Shown: piece by piece, positions 52,467 to 61,326 of the stretch | Position numbering within the stretch: the stretch's first letter is position 1 | Layout: the number at the start of each line of letters is the position of its first letter | Position numbers and translations under genes: made by a program | The notes under the pieces: generated by a model | The model's input: only the letters and a program-made list of their open reading frames with translations | What the model was told of the DNA's origin: nothing | The model's database searches: none | Assembly (NCBI RefSeq): GCF_000445475.1 | Contig: NZ_AUPZ01000004.1 | Span: 171,216-235,215, forward strand | Source of the DNA: Sulfurimonas hongkongensis | Lineage (GTDB): Bacteria > Campylobacterota > Campylobacteria > Campylobacterales > Sulfurimonadaceae | Direction of reading: 5' to 3' | Length of the DNA stretch: 64,000 nt

Positions 52467-52766
52467 ATGTATAGTAACTCTATAGACGCACAAGCCCAGA
52501 TGATGTCTAAAAATATGAATATTCCTAAGATAGATGAAAATTCTAAAGAAGACAAACTAAGAGAACAGACTGATGCTTTTGAATCTGTAATACTTAAGAT
52601 GCTGATGGACAATGCTATGAAAGATGAGAAAAATCTCTTTACCGAGCAAAATGATCCAGGTGAGAAGATTTATAAGTCCATGTACAGAGACGAGCTTGCA
52701 AAAGCAAGTGCTGGTGGATTTGGTTTTTCACAGATGCTTTATGACTTTTTGAGCGAGAAACGCTAG
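52467..52766 (+). CDS. flgJ: FlgJ-like rod-binding protein
   Basis: Rod-capping/assembly protein, only the N-terminal FlgJ domain. Pattern KLREQTDAFESVILKMLMD, then LFTEQNDPGEKIYKSMYRDE and GFGFSQMLYDFLSEKR. At 99 residues it lacks the muramidase domain of enteric FlgJ, as is usual in Campylobacterota, where a separate enzyme cleaves the cell wall. GAGAGG stands before the ATG, 22 bases after flgI. Confidence 0.9.
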   Translation: MYSNSIDAQAQMMSKNMNIPKIDENSKEDKLREQTDAFESVILKMLMDNAMKDEKNLFTEQNDPGEKIYKSMYRDELAKASAGGFGFSQMLYDFLSEKR

Positions 52767-52796
52767 ATATTAGGTTGAAGTATTTTTGAGTTTTGT

Positions 52797-52802
52797 CGAT
52801 AT
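52797..52802 (+). promoter_or_regulatory. sigma28-like -10 box before flgM
   Basis: CGATAT, the Campylobacterota sigma28 -10 pattern, 45 bases before the flgM ATG. The -35 is not distinct (T/A-rich region with GAAGTAT), so the call is moderate. Confidence 0.45.
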
Positions 52803-52847
52803 AGATGTAATATGAAAAAGTCTATGATGACAAAAAAAGGATGAGTG

Positions 52848-53054
52848 ATGATTTCTCAACTAAATAGTTCTGCTATTCGCAGTTTGCACGCTAGTAATTT
52901 TGGTGAGTCAAAAGAAGCTGGTAAAACTAATACAAATATAACAAAACAAGGTGATACGAGCAAAATCGAGCGTATAAAAGAAGCGATTGATTCGGGTGAG
53001 TATAAAATCAACCTAGAAGAACTCTCAAAAAAGATAGCACAAGAGTTACTTTAG
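52848..53054 (+). CDS. flgM: Anti-sigma28 factor FlgM
   Basis: Holds back sigma28 until the hook-basal body is complete. The 68-residue product is short, polar and mostly disordered in its first half, with the C-terminal interaction helices IERIKEAIDSGEYKINLEEL SKKIAQELL. ATG 52848 with AAAGG 7 bases upstream is chosen over the GTG 3 bases earlier. It precedes the FlgN-like gene and flgK, the usual flgMN order. Confidence 0.9.
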   Translation: MISQLNSSAIRSLHASNFGESKEAGKTNTNITKQGDTSKIERIKEAIDSGEYKINLEELSKKIAQELL

Positions 53055-53079
53055 GTTTAAGATAAAGATAGGAGTTAAA

Positions 53080-53508
53080 ATGTTGTCTCATCATTTACAG
53101 GGAGCGTTAGCTGATTTAAGAGATTTGATACAAATTACAGAGTCTGATATTGCAGATATTAAAGAAGCTAAAAATGATCCGCAATTTGATAGGTTGTCAT
53201 TGAAAGAGGAAAAATTAAAAAGTTTTGAGACTAAAAAAGCTATGATTGACCATGAGATATCTTCTTTGATGAGTAAAAACCCTGATATGGATCTCCCACA
53301 ACTCCTAAGTAAAGAGCAACATAGCCAGTTAGATGACCTAAAAATAGAACTAAACAAGCTAAGAGATGTAAATAAACACTACGCAAGACTTGTTTTAGTA
53401 GTTAGTAACTTGTACAACACATTTTTGGAAAAAATAGTACCAACAGAGATGCAGGGTTACAGCAAAGTGGCATCTAAAAACTCATCTATCTTGCAAGTGA
53501 GAGTGTAA
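53080..53508 (+). CDS. flgN: FlgN-like flagellar export chaperone
   Basis: Chaperone for hook-filament junction proteins FlgK and FlgL. The 142-residue protein is almost entirely helical and coiled-coil-like (ALADLRDLIQITESDIADIK, KEEKLKSFETKKAMIDHEIS), as FlgN is. Sequence conservation in this family is poor, so the call leans on position between flgM and flgK. Its ATG follows AGGAG; flgK begins one base after its stop. Confidence 0.8.
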   Translation: MLSHHLQGALADLRDLIQITESDIADIKEAKNDPQFDRLSLKEEKLKSFETKKAMIDHEISSLMSKNPDMDLPQLLSKEQHSQLDDLKIELNKLRDVNKHYARLVLVVSNLYNTFLEKIVPTEMQGYSKVASKNSSILQVRV

Positions 53509-53509
53509 T

Positions 53510-55387
53510 ATGGCATCTATATTTAACGCATTGCATATTGGTTATACAGGGTTACAAGTAGCTCAAACAGGTATCAATACGACTGGGCATAATATTTCAA
53601 ACGCAGAAGTTGAGGGTTATAGCAGACAAAGAGTTGTCGCAAAAGCAGCTACTCCACTTAGTACGTACCCTGGAAATGTTGGAAATGGTGCTGAGGTTCA
53701 AGATATCAAAAGAATCTTTGATAACTTTGTTTTTGATAGATATAGTGCAGTATCTAGAGATAAAGAGTATAGTGATTTTGAGAAAAAAACTCTAGATGAA
53801 CTCTCAACTTATTTTCCAGAGATCGACGGAGTTGGTATAAAAGCTGACTTGACAAAGTATTATGATATGTGGCAAACATTTGCTGATAACCCTGATAATG
53901 ATGCGATAAAACTAGCACTTACAACTCAGACAGAGACGCTAACACAACACATTTCATCTACGCAAAATCAAGTAAAGTCTCTCCAAAGTCAACTAAATGA
54001 CCAACTTAGCGTAAATATAAATGAAGTTAATTCTATAGCTCAAAAGATAGCGGATATAAACAAGTCAATAGATATTGCAGAAGCTGGGGATACATTTACA
54101 GCAAATGACTTAAGAGACCAAAGAAATGTCTTAGAGAGAAGCTTATCTAAACTTATTGGGGCTGAAGTAAACTCAGGAGAATTAACATCAAATATACAAA
54201 TAGATAGTTCATCAAATACAAAAACAGGAAGTTATAGCATCCATGTAAATGGCTTTAATATAGTAGATGGAAACACGCATCACCCTATACATATCTCTAA
54301 TGAAGATAATCCAAATGGCTTTTATGAAGTGGCATATGAGAGGCAAGATGGTACTCTTATACCTATGGATGAAAAAATTAATGGCGGAGTTGTAGGCTCA
54401 ATACTGAATCTTCGTGGAGGATCTATTGATACGACTAGTGGCATGCCAACTGATGGAGTTATCCAAAATGTAATATCTCAAATGGACGCTTTTGCAAAAG
54501 GACTTATAGAGTCAACTAACAACATTTACGCAAGAGCTGCTACAACCAAAATGGAGTCAAATGAGACAACTTTAAATTCTACAGATGCTATTATGAACTC
54601 ACTAAATATAAATGAAGGCACTTTTAGCGTAGTAGTATATGATATAGATGGAAATGTAACATCATCTAGAGATATAACTATAAATCAGGCAACTACTATG
54701 ACTGGAGCAGTTGGTTCAAACTCTATCCAAGGTCAATTAGAAGCACAAAAGGATGACAATGCCGATGGTAACGCTAACAATGATATAGATGACTTTATAA
54801 GCTTTAATTGGGCGTCGTTTAAAAATGGAAAAAGTGGAATGGAGCTTACTCTTGATCCTGCTGCAGAGTCAAAAGGTTACACTTTTGCTCTTCATGATAC
54901 TTTAAAAAATGACTCTTATAAATCAGGAACTAACTTTGCAGGAGCTATGGGGTTAAACAGATATTTTGATGGAGATGATGCACAAAGTATAGAACTAAAT
55001 TATGCAATAGCCAACGATCCTACTTTGGTATCGGCTGGACAAACTCCTTCATCTGGAGATAATGTTGTAGCACTAAACATGGTTCAACATCAGTATGAAA
55101 AATTTGATTTTCAAGTTGGTTCTCAAAAGTATGATCTAACAACTTATGCTATGTTTGATTTAACAGCTACAGAAGTTGGTAGTAAAACTATGGCGGCAAC
55201 TCTAAGAAATGAGACTATTACAACGCAATTTAGAGCTACAGAGATGGAGTATGATTCAGTCTCTAAAGTTAGTATAGATGAAGAGATGACAAACTTAATT
55301 AAATATCAAACTTCATATGGTGCTGCTGCAAAGGTTATTACTACAGTTGATCAAATGATGACTACACTTCTTGGCATCAAGCAATAA
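53510..55387 (+). CDS. flgK: Flagellar hook-associated protein 1 FlgK
   Basis: First hook-filament junction protein. N-terminal rod/hook helix GYTGLQVAQTGINTTGHNIS followed by NAEVEGYSRQR; C-terminal helix KVSIDEEMTNLIKYQTSYGA and a terminal TVDQMMTTLLGIKQ, which pack as the outer D0 domain. The middle (~200-550) is a variable surface domain rich in Asn, Thr, Asp. 625 residues is in the family range. It follows flgN by a single base. Confidence 0.96.
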   Translation: MASIFNALHIGYTGLQVAQTGINTTGHNISNAEVEGYSRQRVVAKAATPLSTYPGNVGNGAEVQDIKRIFDNFVFDRYSAVSRDKEYSDFEKKTLDELSTYFPEIDGVGIKADLTKYYDMWQTFADNPDNDAIKLALTTQTETLTQHISSTQNQVKSLQSQLNDQLSVNINEVNSIAQKIADINKSIDIAEAGDTFTANDLRDQRNVLERSLSKLIGAEVNSGELTSNIQIDSSSNTKTGSYSIHVNGFNIVDGNTHHPIHISNEDNPNGFYEVAYERQDGTLIPMDEKINGGVVGSILNLRGGSIDTTSGMPTDGVIQNVISQMDAFAKGLIESTNNIYARAATTKMESNETTLNSTDAIMNSLNINEGTFSVVVYDIDGNVTSSRDITINQATTMTGAVGSNSIQGQLEAQKDDNADGNANNDIDDFISFNWASFKNGKSGMELTLDPAAESKGYTFALHDTLKNDSYKSGTNFAGAMGLNRYFDGDDAQSIELNYAIANDPTLVSAGQTPSSGDNVVALNMVQHQYEKFDFQVGSQKYDLTTYAMFDLTATEVGSKTMAATLRNETITTQFRATEMEYDSVSKVSIDEEMTNLIKYQTSYGAAAKVITTVDQMMTTLLGIKQ

Positions 55388-55392
55388 AGAAG

Positions 55393-56190
55393 ATGCCAAA
55401 AGTTAGCATCGCAATTCTGTTTTGCATCTTTACTTTTTCTTTTTTTGGCTCTATTTTTTATGGAGTTGATGCTTACGCACTACAAAGTAACTCTATACTT
55501 GTTCCTCCATCACTAGAACATCCCCTAGGAACTGATAGACTAGGCAGAGATATATTAGCTAGACTTATAGAGGGTGGAAAAATCTCACTTATCATTGGTG
55601 TTGGTAGTGCTTTTATAGCTTCCATGATAGGTTTGATACTTGGCTCGATGGCAGGCTACTTTAGAGGAGCAGTTGATAAATCTTTTGTCATTATAGTTGA
55701 TCTTTTTTTAACGTTTCCTACATTTTTTTTACTTCTTGCTCTTGTGAGTTATGTAAATGCCTCTGCATGGGTTTTAATAATTATCATCTCCATCACAGGT
55801 TGGATGACAACTGCTAGACTTATCCGCTCAGAGAGTTTTAGCATCACAAGCCAACCATATGTAAAGATACTAAACATAGCAAAAGTATCTAAAATAAAGA
55901 TACTTTTTAAGTACTACACACCTCTTTTAGCTCCCATCTACTTTGTAAGCTTTACTTTTGGAGTTGGCGGAGCAATACTCGCAGAGTCAGGACTTAGTTT
56001 TTTAGGTCTTGGCATTGTAGCTCCTCAGATGAGTTGGGGTACAATTTTAAGCGGAGGAAAAGAGGTTATAGAGATAGCGTGGTGGGTTAGTTTTTTTCCA
56101 GGTTTGATGATATTTTTAGTAACCTTTTCACTTATAAATATCTCTAACTATCTCCAACAACTCACAAATCAAAAACAGATACAGAGCTAA
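55393..56190 (+). CDS. Oligopeptide/dipeptide ABC permease, OppC/DppC family
   Basis: Inner-membrane permease of an OppC/DppC-type ABC importer. The first helix (~5-25) is followed by HPLGTDRLGRDILARLIEGG, the family signature, then five further helices; the ATPase-contacting EAA loop is around ARLIRSESFSITSQPYVKIL. The end has AILAESGLSFLGLGI and SWGTIL, typical for OppC. It starts 5 bases after flgK, but no OppA, OppB, OppD or OppF gene is beside it, so the partners lie elsewhere. Confidence 0.9.
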   Translation: MPKVSIAILFCIFTFSFFGSIFYGVDAYALQSNSILVPPSLEHPLGTDRLGRDILARLIEGGKISLIIGVGSAFIASMIGLILGSMAGYFRGAVDKSFVIIVDLFLTFPTFFLLLALVSYVNASAWVLIIIISITGWMTTARLIRSESFSITSQPYVKILNIAKVSKIKILFKYYTPLLAPIYFVSFTFGVGGAILAESGLSFLGLGIVAPQMSWGTILSGGKEVIEIAWWVSFFPGLMIFLVTFSLINISNYLQQLTNQKQIQS

Positions 56191-56199
56191 AGGCCAATA

Positions 56200-57231
56200 A
56201 TGAAAGAGAGAAATTTTGGTTACGTATTTATAGTTTGTGCAAGTGTTATAATTATTTTAGCAGGTATAAAAAGTGCTTCAGAGATAGTTGTACCATTTTT
56301 ACTCTCGCTTTTCATCGCTATAATTCTCTCTCCATTTTATAACTATTTTAACAAAAAGGGATTGCCAAATGCCCTATCACTCACTTTAGTTATGAGTATA
56401 TTTGTAATATTTTTGTTACTTGTGGCAAAGCTTATTGGCTCTTCAGTTCAAGAGTTTAGCTCAAACATCTATATTTATGAACAACAACTCTCAAGTAGTT
56501 TTGATAAACTTTTTGAGATTTTTACGAGTATGGGATTTGATCTGCCAAAGAGCGAACTCTTAAGCATTATAGACCCAAAGCAGATTATGCAACTCTCAAG
56601 TGGCATAGTTCAAGGCATTGGTTCTATGTTTACAAACGGTTTCGTGATTTTACTAAGTGTTATTTTCATGCTCTTAGAATCAGAGCATTTTACTCAAAGA
56701 ATAGCGTTTGCAAGTGGCGACAGAGGTATGAAAGAAAACATACAAGAGATAGTTAAAAAGATTAAAAGGTATATGGTTTTAAAAGCACTTATATCTCTTT
56801 TTACAGCTTTGGTTATATATGTAGCACTTTTACTCATTGGTACAGACTACGCTTTTCTTTGGGCAGTTTTGGCTTTTATGTTAAACTTCATTCCAAATAT
56901 TGGCTCAATTATAGCTGCAATCCCAGTTGTACTATTAACTCTTGTACAACTCGGCTCTCTAAGTGCAGCTATAGTAAGTCTATTATATATAGTTATAAAT
57001 GTTGTGATTGGATCTGTGATAGAGCCAAAAGTTATGGGTAAAGATTTAGGGCTTTCAACTTTGGTAGTCTTTTTATCACTTATCTTTTGGGGATGGCTAC
57101 TTGGAATTGTGGGAATGCTACTCTCTATTCCACTTACGATGATGGCAAAAATTGTCTTTGATTCTAATAGGGAAACAAAATTTATAGCAGTTTTACTTGG
57201 TTCTGCGGATAATTTAGTAGAAAAAAAGTAA
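56200..57231 (+). CDS. AI-2E family transporter
   Basis: Multi-pass inner-membrane protein of the AI-2 exporter / YdiK-PerM family; substrates vary. 343 residues with about eight helices; first pair VPFLLSLFIAIILSPFYNYF, later LKALISLFTALVIYVALLLI, FLWAVLAFMLNFIPNIGSII (the family's conserved NFIPNIGSIIA) and VVLLTLVQLGS. AAAGG precedes the ATG. It lies 9 bases after the ABC permease gene. Confidence 0.88.
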   Translation: MKERNFGYVFIVCASVIIILAGIKSASEIVVPFLLSLFIAIILSPFYNYFNKKGLPNALSLTLVMSIFVIFLLLVAKLIGSSVQEFSSNIYIYEQQLSSSFDKLFEIFTSMGFDLPKSELLSIIDPKQIMQLSSGIVQGIGSMFTNGFVILLSVIFMLLESEHFTQRIAFASGDRGMKENIQEIVKKIKRYMVLKALISLFTALVIYVALLLIGTDYAFLWAVLAFMLNFIPNIGSIIAAIPVVLLTLVQLGSLSAAIVSLLYIVINVVIGSVIEPKVMGKDLGLSTLVVFLSLIFWGWLLGIVGMLLSIPLTMMAKIVFDSNRETKFIAVLLGSADNLVEKK

Positions 57232-57284
57232 AATAAAAGAGTAATGAAGATAGACTCTTGCTTTAAAATATTTCAAGGCTTAAT

Positions 57285-58127
57285 ATGTCAAAAAACAATG
57301 AAAAAATTAAAAAATGTCTCTTTCCAGCAGCCGGCTATGGAACAAGATTTCTACCAGCTACGAAAGCTATCCCAAAAGAGATGCTACCTGTTCTTACAAA
57401 ACCACTTCTTCAATATGGTGTAGAAGAGGCTATTGAAGCCGAGATTGAGACTATGGCAATAGTTACAGGGAGAGGAAAAAGGGCTATTGAAGATCATTTT
57501 GATATCTCTTATGAGTTAGAGCATCAGATAAAAGGAACTTCAAAAGAGCACTACTTAGATGAGATACGAGATGTTCTTACGAAGTGTACATTTTCATATA
57601 CAAGACAGCTAGAGATGAAAGGTTTAGGACATGCTATAGCAAGTGGTGAGACACTTATTGGAGATGAACCTTTTGCAGTAATACTCGCAGATGATTTGTG
57701 TGATAATGGTGGAGATGCAGTCCTCACTCAAATGGTAAAACTTTATGAAAAGTACAAGTGTAGTATAGTAGCAGTCCAAGAGATTTTACAAAAAGATACT
57801 AGCAAGTATGGGGTTATAGCTGGTGATACTATAGAAGATGGCATTATAAGAGTTAGTGATATGGTAGAAAAACCGCAGCCTGAGCTTGCTCCATCAAACC
57901 TAGCCATCATAGGAAGATATATACTAACCCCAGATATTTTTGATATCCTAAAAGAGACAAAAGCTGGAAAAGGTGGAGAGATACAGATAACAGATGCCCT
58001 CTTGGCTCAAGCAAAAAAAGGTGGAGTAATAGCTTACAAGTTTAAGGGTAAAAGATTTGACTGCGGAAGCGTAGATGGCTTTGTAGAAGCCACAAATTAT
58101 TTTTATGATAAACAAAAGAATGGATAA
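57285..58127 (+). CDS. galU: UTP-glucose-1-phosphate uridylyltransferase
   Basis: Makes UDP-glucose for cell-surface sugars. Nucleotide-binding AAGYGTRFLPATKAIPKE near residue 15, catalytic region FAVILADDLCDN near 130, VEKPQPELAPSNLAIIGRYI near 195 and GGEIQITDAL. 280 residues is normal. AAGG lies 7 bases before the ATG. Its stop is 4 bases before the amidotransferase start. Confidence 0.95.
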   Translation: MSKNNEKIKKCLFPAAGYGTRFLPATKAIPKEMLPVLTKPLLQYGVEEAIEAEIETMAIVTGRGKRAIEDHFDISYELEHQIKGTSKEHYLDEIRDVLTKCTFSYTRQLEMKGLGHAIASGETLIGDEPFAVILADDLCDNGGDAVLTQMVKLYEKYKCSIVAVQEILQKDTSKYGVIAGDTIEDGIIRVSDMVEKPQPELAPSNLAIIGRYILTPDIFDILKETKAGKGGEIQITDALLAQAKKGGVIAYKFKGKRFDCGSVDGFVEATNYFYDKQKNG

Positions 58128-58131
58128 AAAG

Positions 58132-58701
58132 ATGATTTTAATGATAGACAACTACGATAGCTTTACTTATAATGTGGTTGAGTATTGTAGAGAATTAGGT
58201 GCAGATTTAAAAATTATTAGAAATGATGAGATGAGTTTAGAAGAGATAGAGGCACTAAACCCTAAAAAAATAATCATCTCACCCGGTCCTGCGACTCCAG
58301 ATGAAGCTGGTGTGACCTTAAGTGTAATAGAACATTTTAAAGATAAAGTGCCGATTTTGGGTATCTGTTTAGGCCATCAAAGCATAGCACAAGCTTTTGG
58401 AGGAAATGTAGTTCGAGCAAAAAACATGATGCATGGTAAGACTTCAACTATGAAAGTAGTAAAAGAGTGTGAGATATTTAAAGGTATTCCAAAAGAGTTT
58501 ATAGCTACAAGGTATCACTCTTTGATAGTTGATAAAGATGTGCTTTCAAAAGATATAGAACCAACTGCATATAGTACAGATGATGGTGAGATAATGGCTC
58601 TAAAGATAAAAGATAGAGCTATTTATGGAGTCCAGTTTCATCCAGAGTCCATCATGAGTGAGTATGGACATGAGATAATAGGAAATTTTTTAAAACTATG
58701 A
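58132..58701 (+). CDS. Glutamine amidotransferase, PabA/TrpG type
   Basis: Class I glutamine amidotransferase delivering ammonia to chorismate. It begins MILMIDNYDSFTYNVVEYC, the N-terminal signature; SPGPATPDEAG, the nucleophile elbow GICLGHQSIAQAFGG (Cys), and VQFHPESIMSE (catalytic His and Glu) follow. Whether it works in tryptophan (TrpG) or folate (PabA) synthesis cannot be decided without the partner; neither trpE nor pabB is nearby. ATG at 58132 is preferred; one 12 bases earlier also is in frame. Its stop overlaps the next start (ATGA). Confidence 0.88.
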   Translation: MILMIDNYDSFTYNVVEYCRELGADLKIIRNDEMSLEEIEALNPKKIIISPGPATPDEAGVTLSVIEHFKDKVPILGICLGHQSIAQAFGGNVVRAKNMMHGKTSTMKVVKECEIFKGIPKEFIATRYHSLIVDKDVLSKDIEPTAYSTDDGEIMALKIKDRAIYGVQFHPESIMSEYGHEIIGNFLKL

Positions 58702-59891
58702 AATATAGAATCATCTTATTCTTAATCCTAGGAATAGATGCCGCAATACTTCTCTTTGAGACATCTTCACTCTCCATCTCTTACAGAGAGTCTATGATTT
58801 TGTATGAAGAGTTCTCTTTTTTAAGCTTTCTAGCAAATATTTCTATCTACTTCTTTGGTACAAATGATTTTGCTCTTAGGCTTCCTATGATTATACTACA
58901 TCTCCTTAGTGCAATGCTACTCTATAAAATATCAAAAGAGTATGTGCAAAAAGAAAAAATCAGACTATGGTTAGTATTTGTTTTTGTTCTATTGCCAGGC
59001 GTTGTAAGCTCAGCCATCATACTTAACAATGCAGGATTCATTATATTTGGACTTCTGCTTTTTGTCTATATATATAAAAATTTCTCTATAAAATTTACAT
59101 ACTTCCTTTTGACTATCTACGCTTTAGTAGCAGGAGAATTTGTTTATCTTTTCTTAGCACTTAGTATTTATGCTATTTATAAAAAAGAGAAAAATTTTTT
59201 CATCTTCAATATAGTTACATTTTTTATCTCAATATTTTTGTATGAGATTGACACAGGAGGTCGACCACAAGGGCACTTCTTAGATGCTATAGGTGTTTAT
59301 AGCGCAATATTTACTCCCATAGTTTTTATCTATTTGTTTTATATATTGTATAGAAGATATTTGACCAAAGATGTAGAAATATTGTGGTTCATAACAGCAG
59401 TACCATTTTTATTGTCTTTGGTTTTATCTTTTAGACAAAGAATAGAGTTAGAAGCTTTTGCACCATATCTTATACTAGCACTTGTCTTAGCTGCACAAAC
59501 ATTTTATCACTCGTATAGAGTTAGACTAAAGATGTTTAGAACAAAGTATAGGATAACATTTATGATATCTCTTGCCTTTCTTATATTAAACACCTTAGTA
59601 GTTTTTTTCAACAAAGAGCTTTATCCCTATTTGAGTAAACCTAGAAATCACTTCGCATATAATATGCATGTGGCAAAAGAGTTAGCGACTGAGCTTAAAA
59701 ACAGAGGCATAGAATGTGTTGATACAGAGTATAAAATGGCAAGTAGATTGCGCTTCTATGGTGTAACTAATTGCAACACATATAGGTTGACACAAGTCTC
59801 AAAAATTGTAAAAAATAAAGACATTGTAACTATTAGTTACAAAAATATACCTGTTTACAATGCTTATGTTACTAAAATAAACACTAATTAA
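58698..59891 (+). CDS. GT39/ArnT-like membrane glycosyltransferase candidate
   Basis: A 397-residue protein with about ten membrane helices. The N-terminal part has ESMILYEEFSFLSFLANISI and FGTNDFALRLPMIILHLLSA, a pattern seen in GT39 (PMT/ArnT-type) glycosyltransferases, where a periplasmic loop with acidic residue follows the first helix; the usual Asp-Glu pair is not clear, here a lone Glu in SYRESM. A soluble C-terminal tail of ~75 residues has two Cys. Identity as a glycosyltransferase is inferred from topology only. Coupled to the amidotransferase by ATGA. Confidence 0.6.
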   Translation: MKYRIILFLILGIDAAILLFETSSLSISYRESMILYEEFSFLSFLANISIYFFGTNDFALRLPMIILHLLSAMLLYKISKEYVQKEKIRLWLVFVFVLLPGVVSSAIILNNAGFIIFGLLLFVYIYKNFSIKFTYFLLTIYALVAGEFVYLFLALSIYAIYKKEKNFFIFNIVTFFISIFLYEIDTGGRPQGHFLDAIGVYSAIFTPIVFIYLFYILYRRYLTKDVEILWFITAVPFLLSLVLSFRQRIELEAFAPYLILALVLAAQTFYHSYRVRLKMFRTKYRITFMISLAFLILNTLVVFFNKELYPYLSKPRNHFAYNMHVAKELATELKNRGIECVDTEYKMASRLRFYGVTNCNTYRLTQVSKIVKNKDIVTISYKNIPVYNAYVTKINTN

Positions 59892-59942
59892 ATCTATAGA
59901 GCCCAGCTAAGCAAGTAGACAAGGTATTTTAATAACATGTGA

Positions 59943-59948
59943 TAGAAT
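59943..59948 (+). promoter_or_regulatory. -10 element upstream of aclB
   Basis: TAGAAT, 31 bases before the aclB ATG. The nearest -35-like box (TAGACA) is too far away (21 bases), so the promoter is uncertain. Confidence 0.4.
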
Positions 59949-59979
59949 TGCACACAAATAACAAAATAGGGAGTTGCAA

Positions 59980-61317
59980 ATGGCTCAAAAAGCGATTAGA
60001 GAATATGATGCAAAGTCGATTTTAGCAAAGCATTGGGATAAATACTTTCCAGATTTTACATATGCTTATGAAACTGTAATGGTTCAAAATGGATCAGAAT
60101 TAAAAAAAGCCGCAAAAGAAAATACATGGTTAAAAGACAAAAAGTTAGTGGCAAAGCCAGATATGCTTTTTGGTAAAAGAGGTAAAAATGATTTAGTTCT
60201 TTTTAAAGACTCAAAGCCAGGTGATGTTAGTTTGGCTAAAGCTGCAACTTGGATAGATGAGAAATCATCAAAAAAGCAATCTGTTTATTTTTCATTTGAT
60301 GGAGATGCTCCTGTAGGCGAAGCGAATGTTGATATGCTTACTCACTTTATTGTTGAGCCATTTACTCCGCACAAACAAGAAGAAGAGTACTATATTTCAG
60401 CTACTTGTGTAGGTGACTCGGATATGCTTTATATGTCTGCTGAGGGCGGTATGGAAGTTGAAGAGGGTTGGGAAGAAAAAGTAACAGAAGTTGCATTTGA
60501 TATAACTGAGAGTGAAGAAGAGATAGCTAAGAAAATCAAAGCTAATATCCCTAAAGATGTTGCAAAAGACGACAAAGATGCATTTACAAAATTTGCGATA
60601 GGCTTTTTTAGAGCATATAGAGAGTTAAATTTTGCATATTTAGAAATAAACCCATTTGTACTCCAAGGCAAAAAGATAGAACTTCTTGATATGGTTGCAA
60701 AGCTTGATGATACAGCAGGTTTTATGATGGTAGAAGAGTGGGGAGATGTTGAGTATCCTACTGCATTTGGCATGGAGTCAAAATCACCAGAAGTAGAAGC
60801 GATAGAAGCTGCTGATGCAAAAACAGGCGCTTCACTAAAGCTTACTCTATTAAAGCCAGATGCTAGAATCTGGACAATGGTAGCAGGAGGCGGGGCGTCA
60901 GTTGTTTATGCTGATACTATTGCAGATTTGGCTGGCATAGAAGATTTGGCGAATTATGGAGAGTACTCAGGTGGACCAACTACTGGCGAGACGAAGTTTT
61001 ATGCAGAGACAATACTTGATCTGATGACTAGAAAAAAAGATGCAAAGGGCAGAGATAAAATCTTAATTATTGGTGGAGCCATTGCTAACTTTACTGATGT
61101 TGCTAAAACTTTTACAGGTATCATCCAAGCATTTGAAAACTATGCAGATAAAATGAAAGAGATAGGAATTAAGATTTATGTTCGCCGTGGCGGACCAAAC
61201 TATGAAAAAGGTCTAAAAGATATTAAAGAAGCAGCAGATAGACTTGGACTTTATATAGAAGTTTATGGACCAGAGACACATGTTACAGACATCGTGCGTA
61301 TGGCATTAGCGAAGTAG
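59980..61317 (+). CDS. aclB: ATP citrate lyase, beta (small) subunit AclB
   Basis: Part of ATP citrate lyase, which splits citrate to acetyl-CoA and oxaloacetate and closes the reductive TCA cycle. The 445-residue protein is an ATP-grasp, succinyl-CoA-synthetase-beta-like subunit: VAKPDMLFGKRGKNDLV at the start, YLEINPFVL near 225, VAGGGASVVYADTIADLAG near 305, GGPTTGETKF and RRGGPNYEKGL near the end. ATG 59980 follows AGGGAG by 7 bases; the TTG six bases earlier is not needed. aclA follows after 9 bases, the order of Chlorobium and other Campylobacterota. Confidence 0.95.
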   Translation: MAQKAIREYDAKSILAKHWDKYFPDFTYAYETVMVQNGSELKKAAKENTWLKDKKLVAKPDMLFGKRGKNDLVLFKDSKPGDVSLAKAATWIDEKSSKKQSVYFSFDGDAPVGEANVDMLTHFIVEPFTPHKQEEEYYISATCVGDSDMLYMSAEGGMEVEEGWEEKVTEVAFDITESEEEIAKKIKANIPKDVAKDDKDAFTKFAIGFFRAYRELNFAYLEINPFVLQGKKIELLDMVAKLDDTAGFMMVEEWGDVEYPTAFGMESKSPEVEAIEAADAKTGASLKLTLLKPDARIWTMVAGGGASVVYADTIADLAGIEDLANYGEYSGGPTTGETKFYAETILDLMTRKKDAKGRDKILIIGGAIANFTDVAKTFTGIIQAFENYADKMKEIGIKIYVRRGGPNYEKGLKDIKEAADRLGLYIEVYGPETHVTDIVRMALAK

Positions 61318-61326
61318 GGAGAGAAA

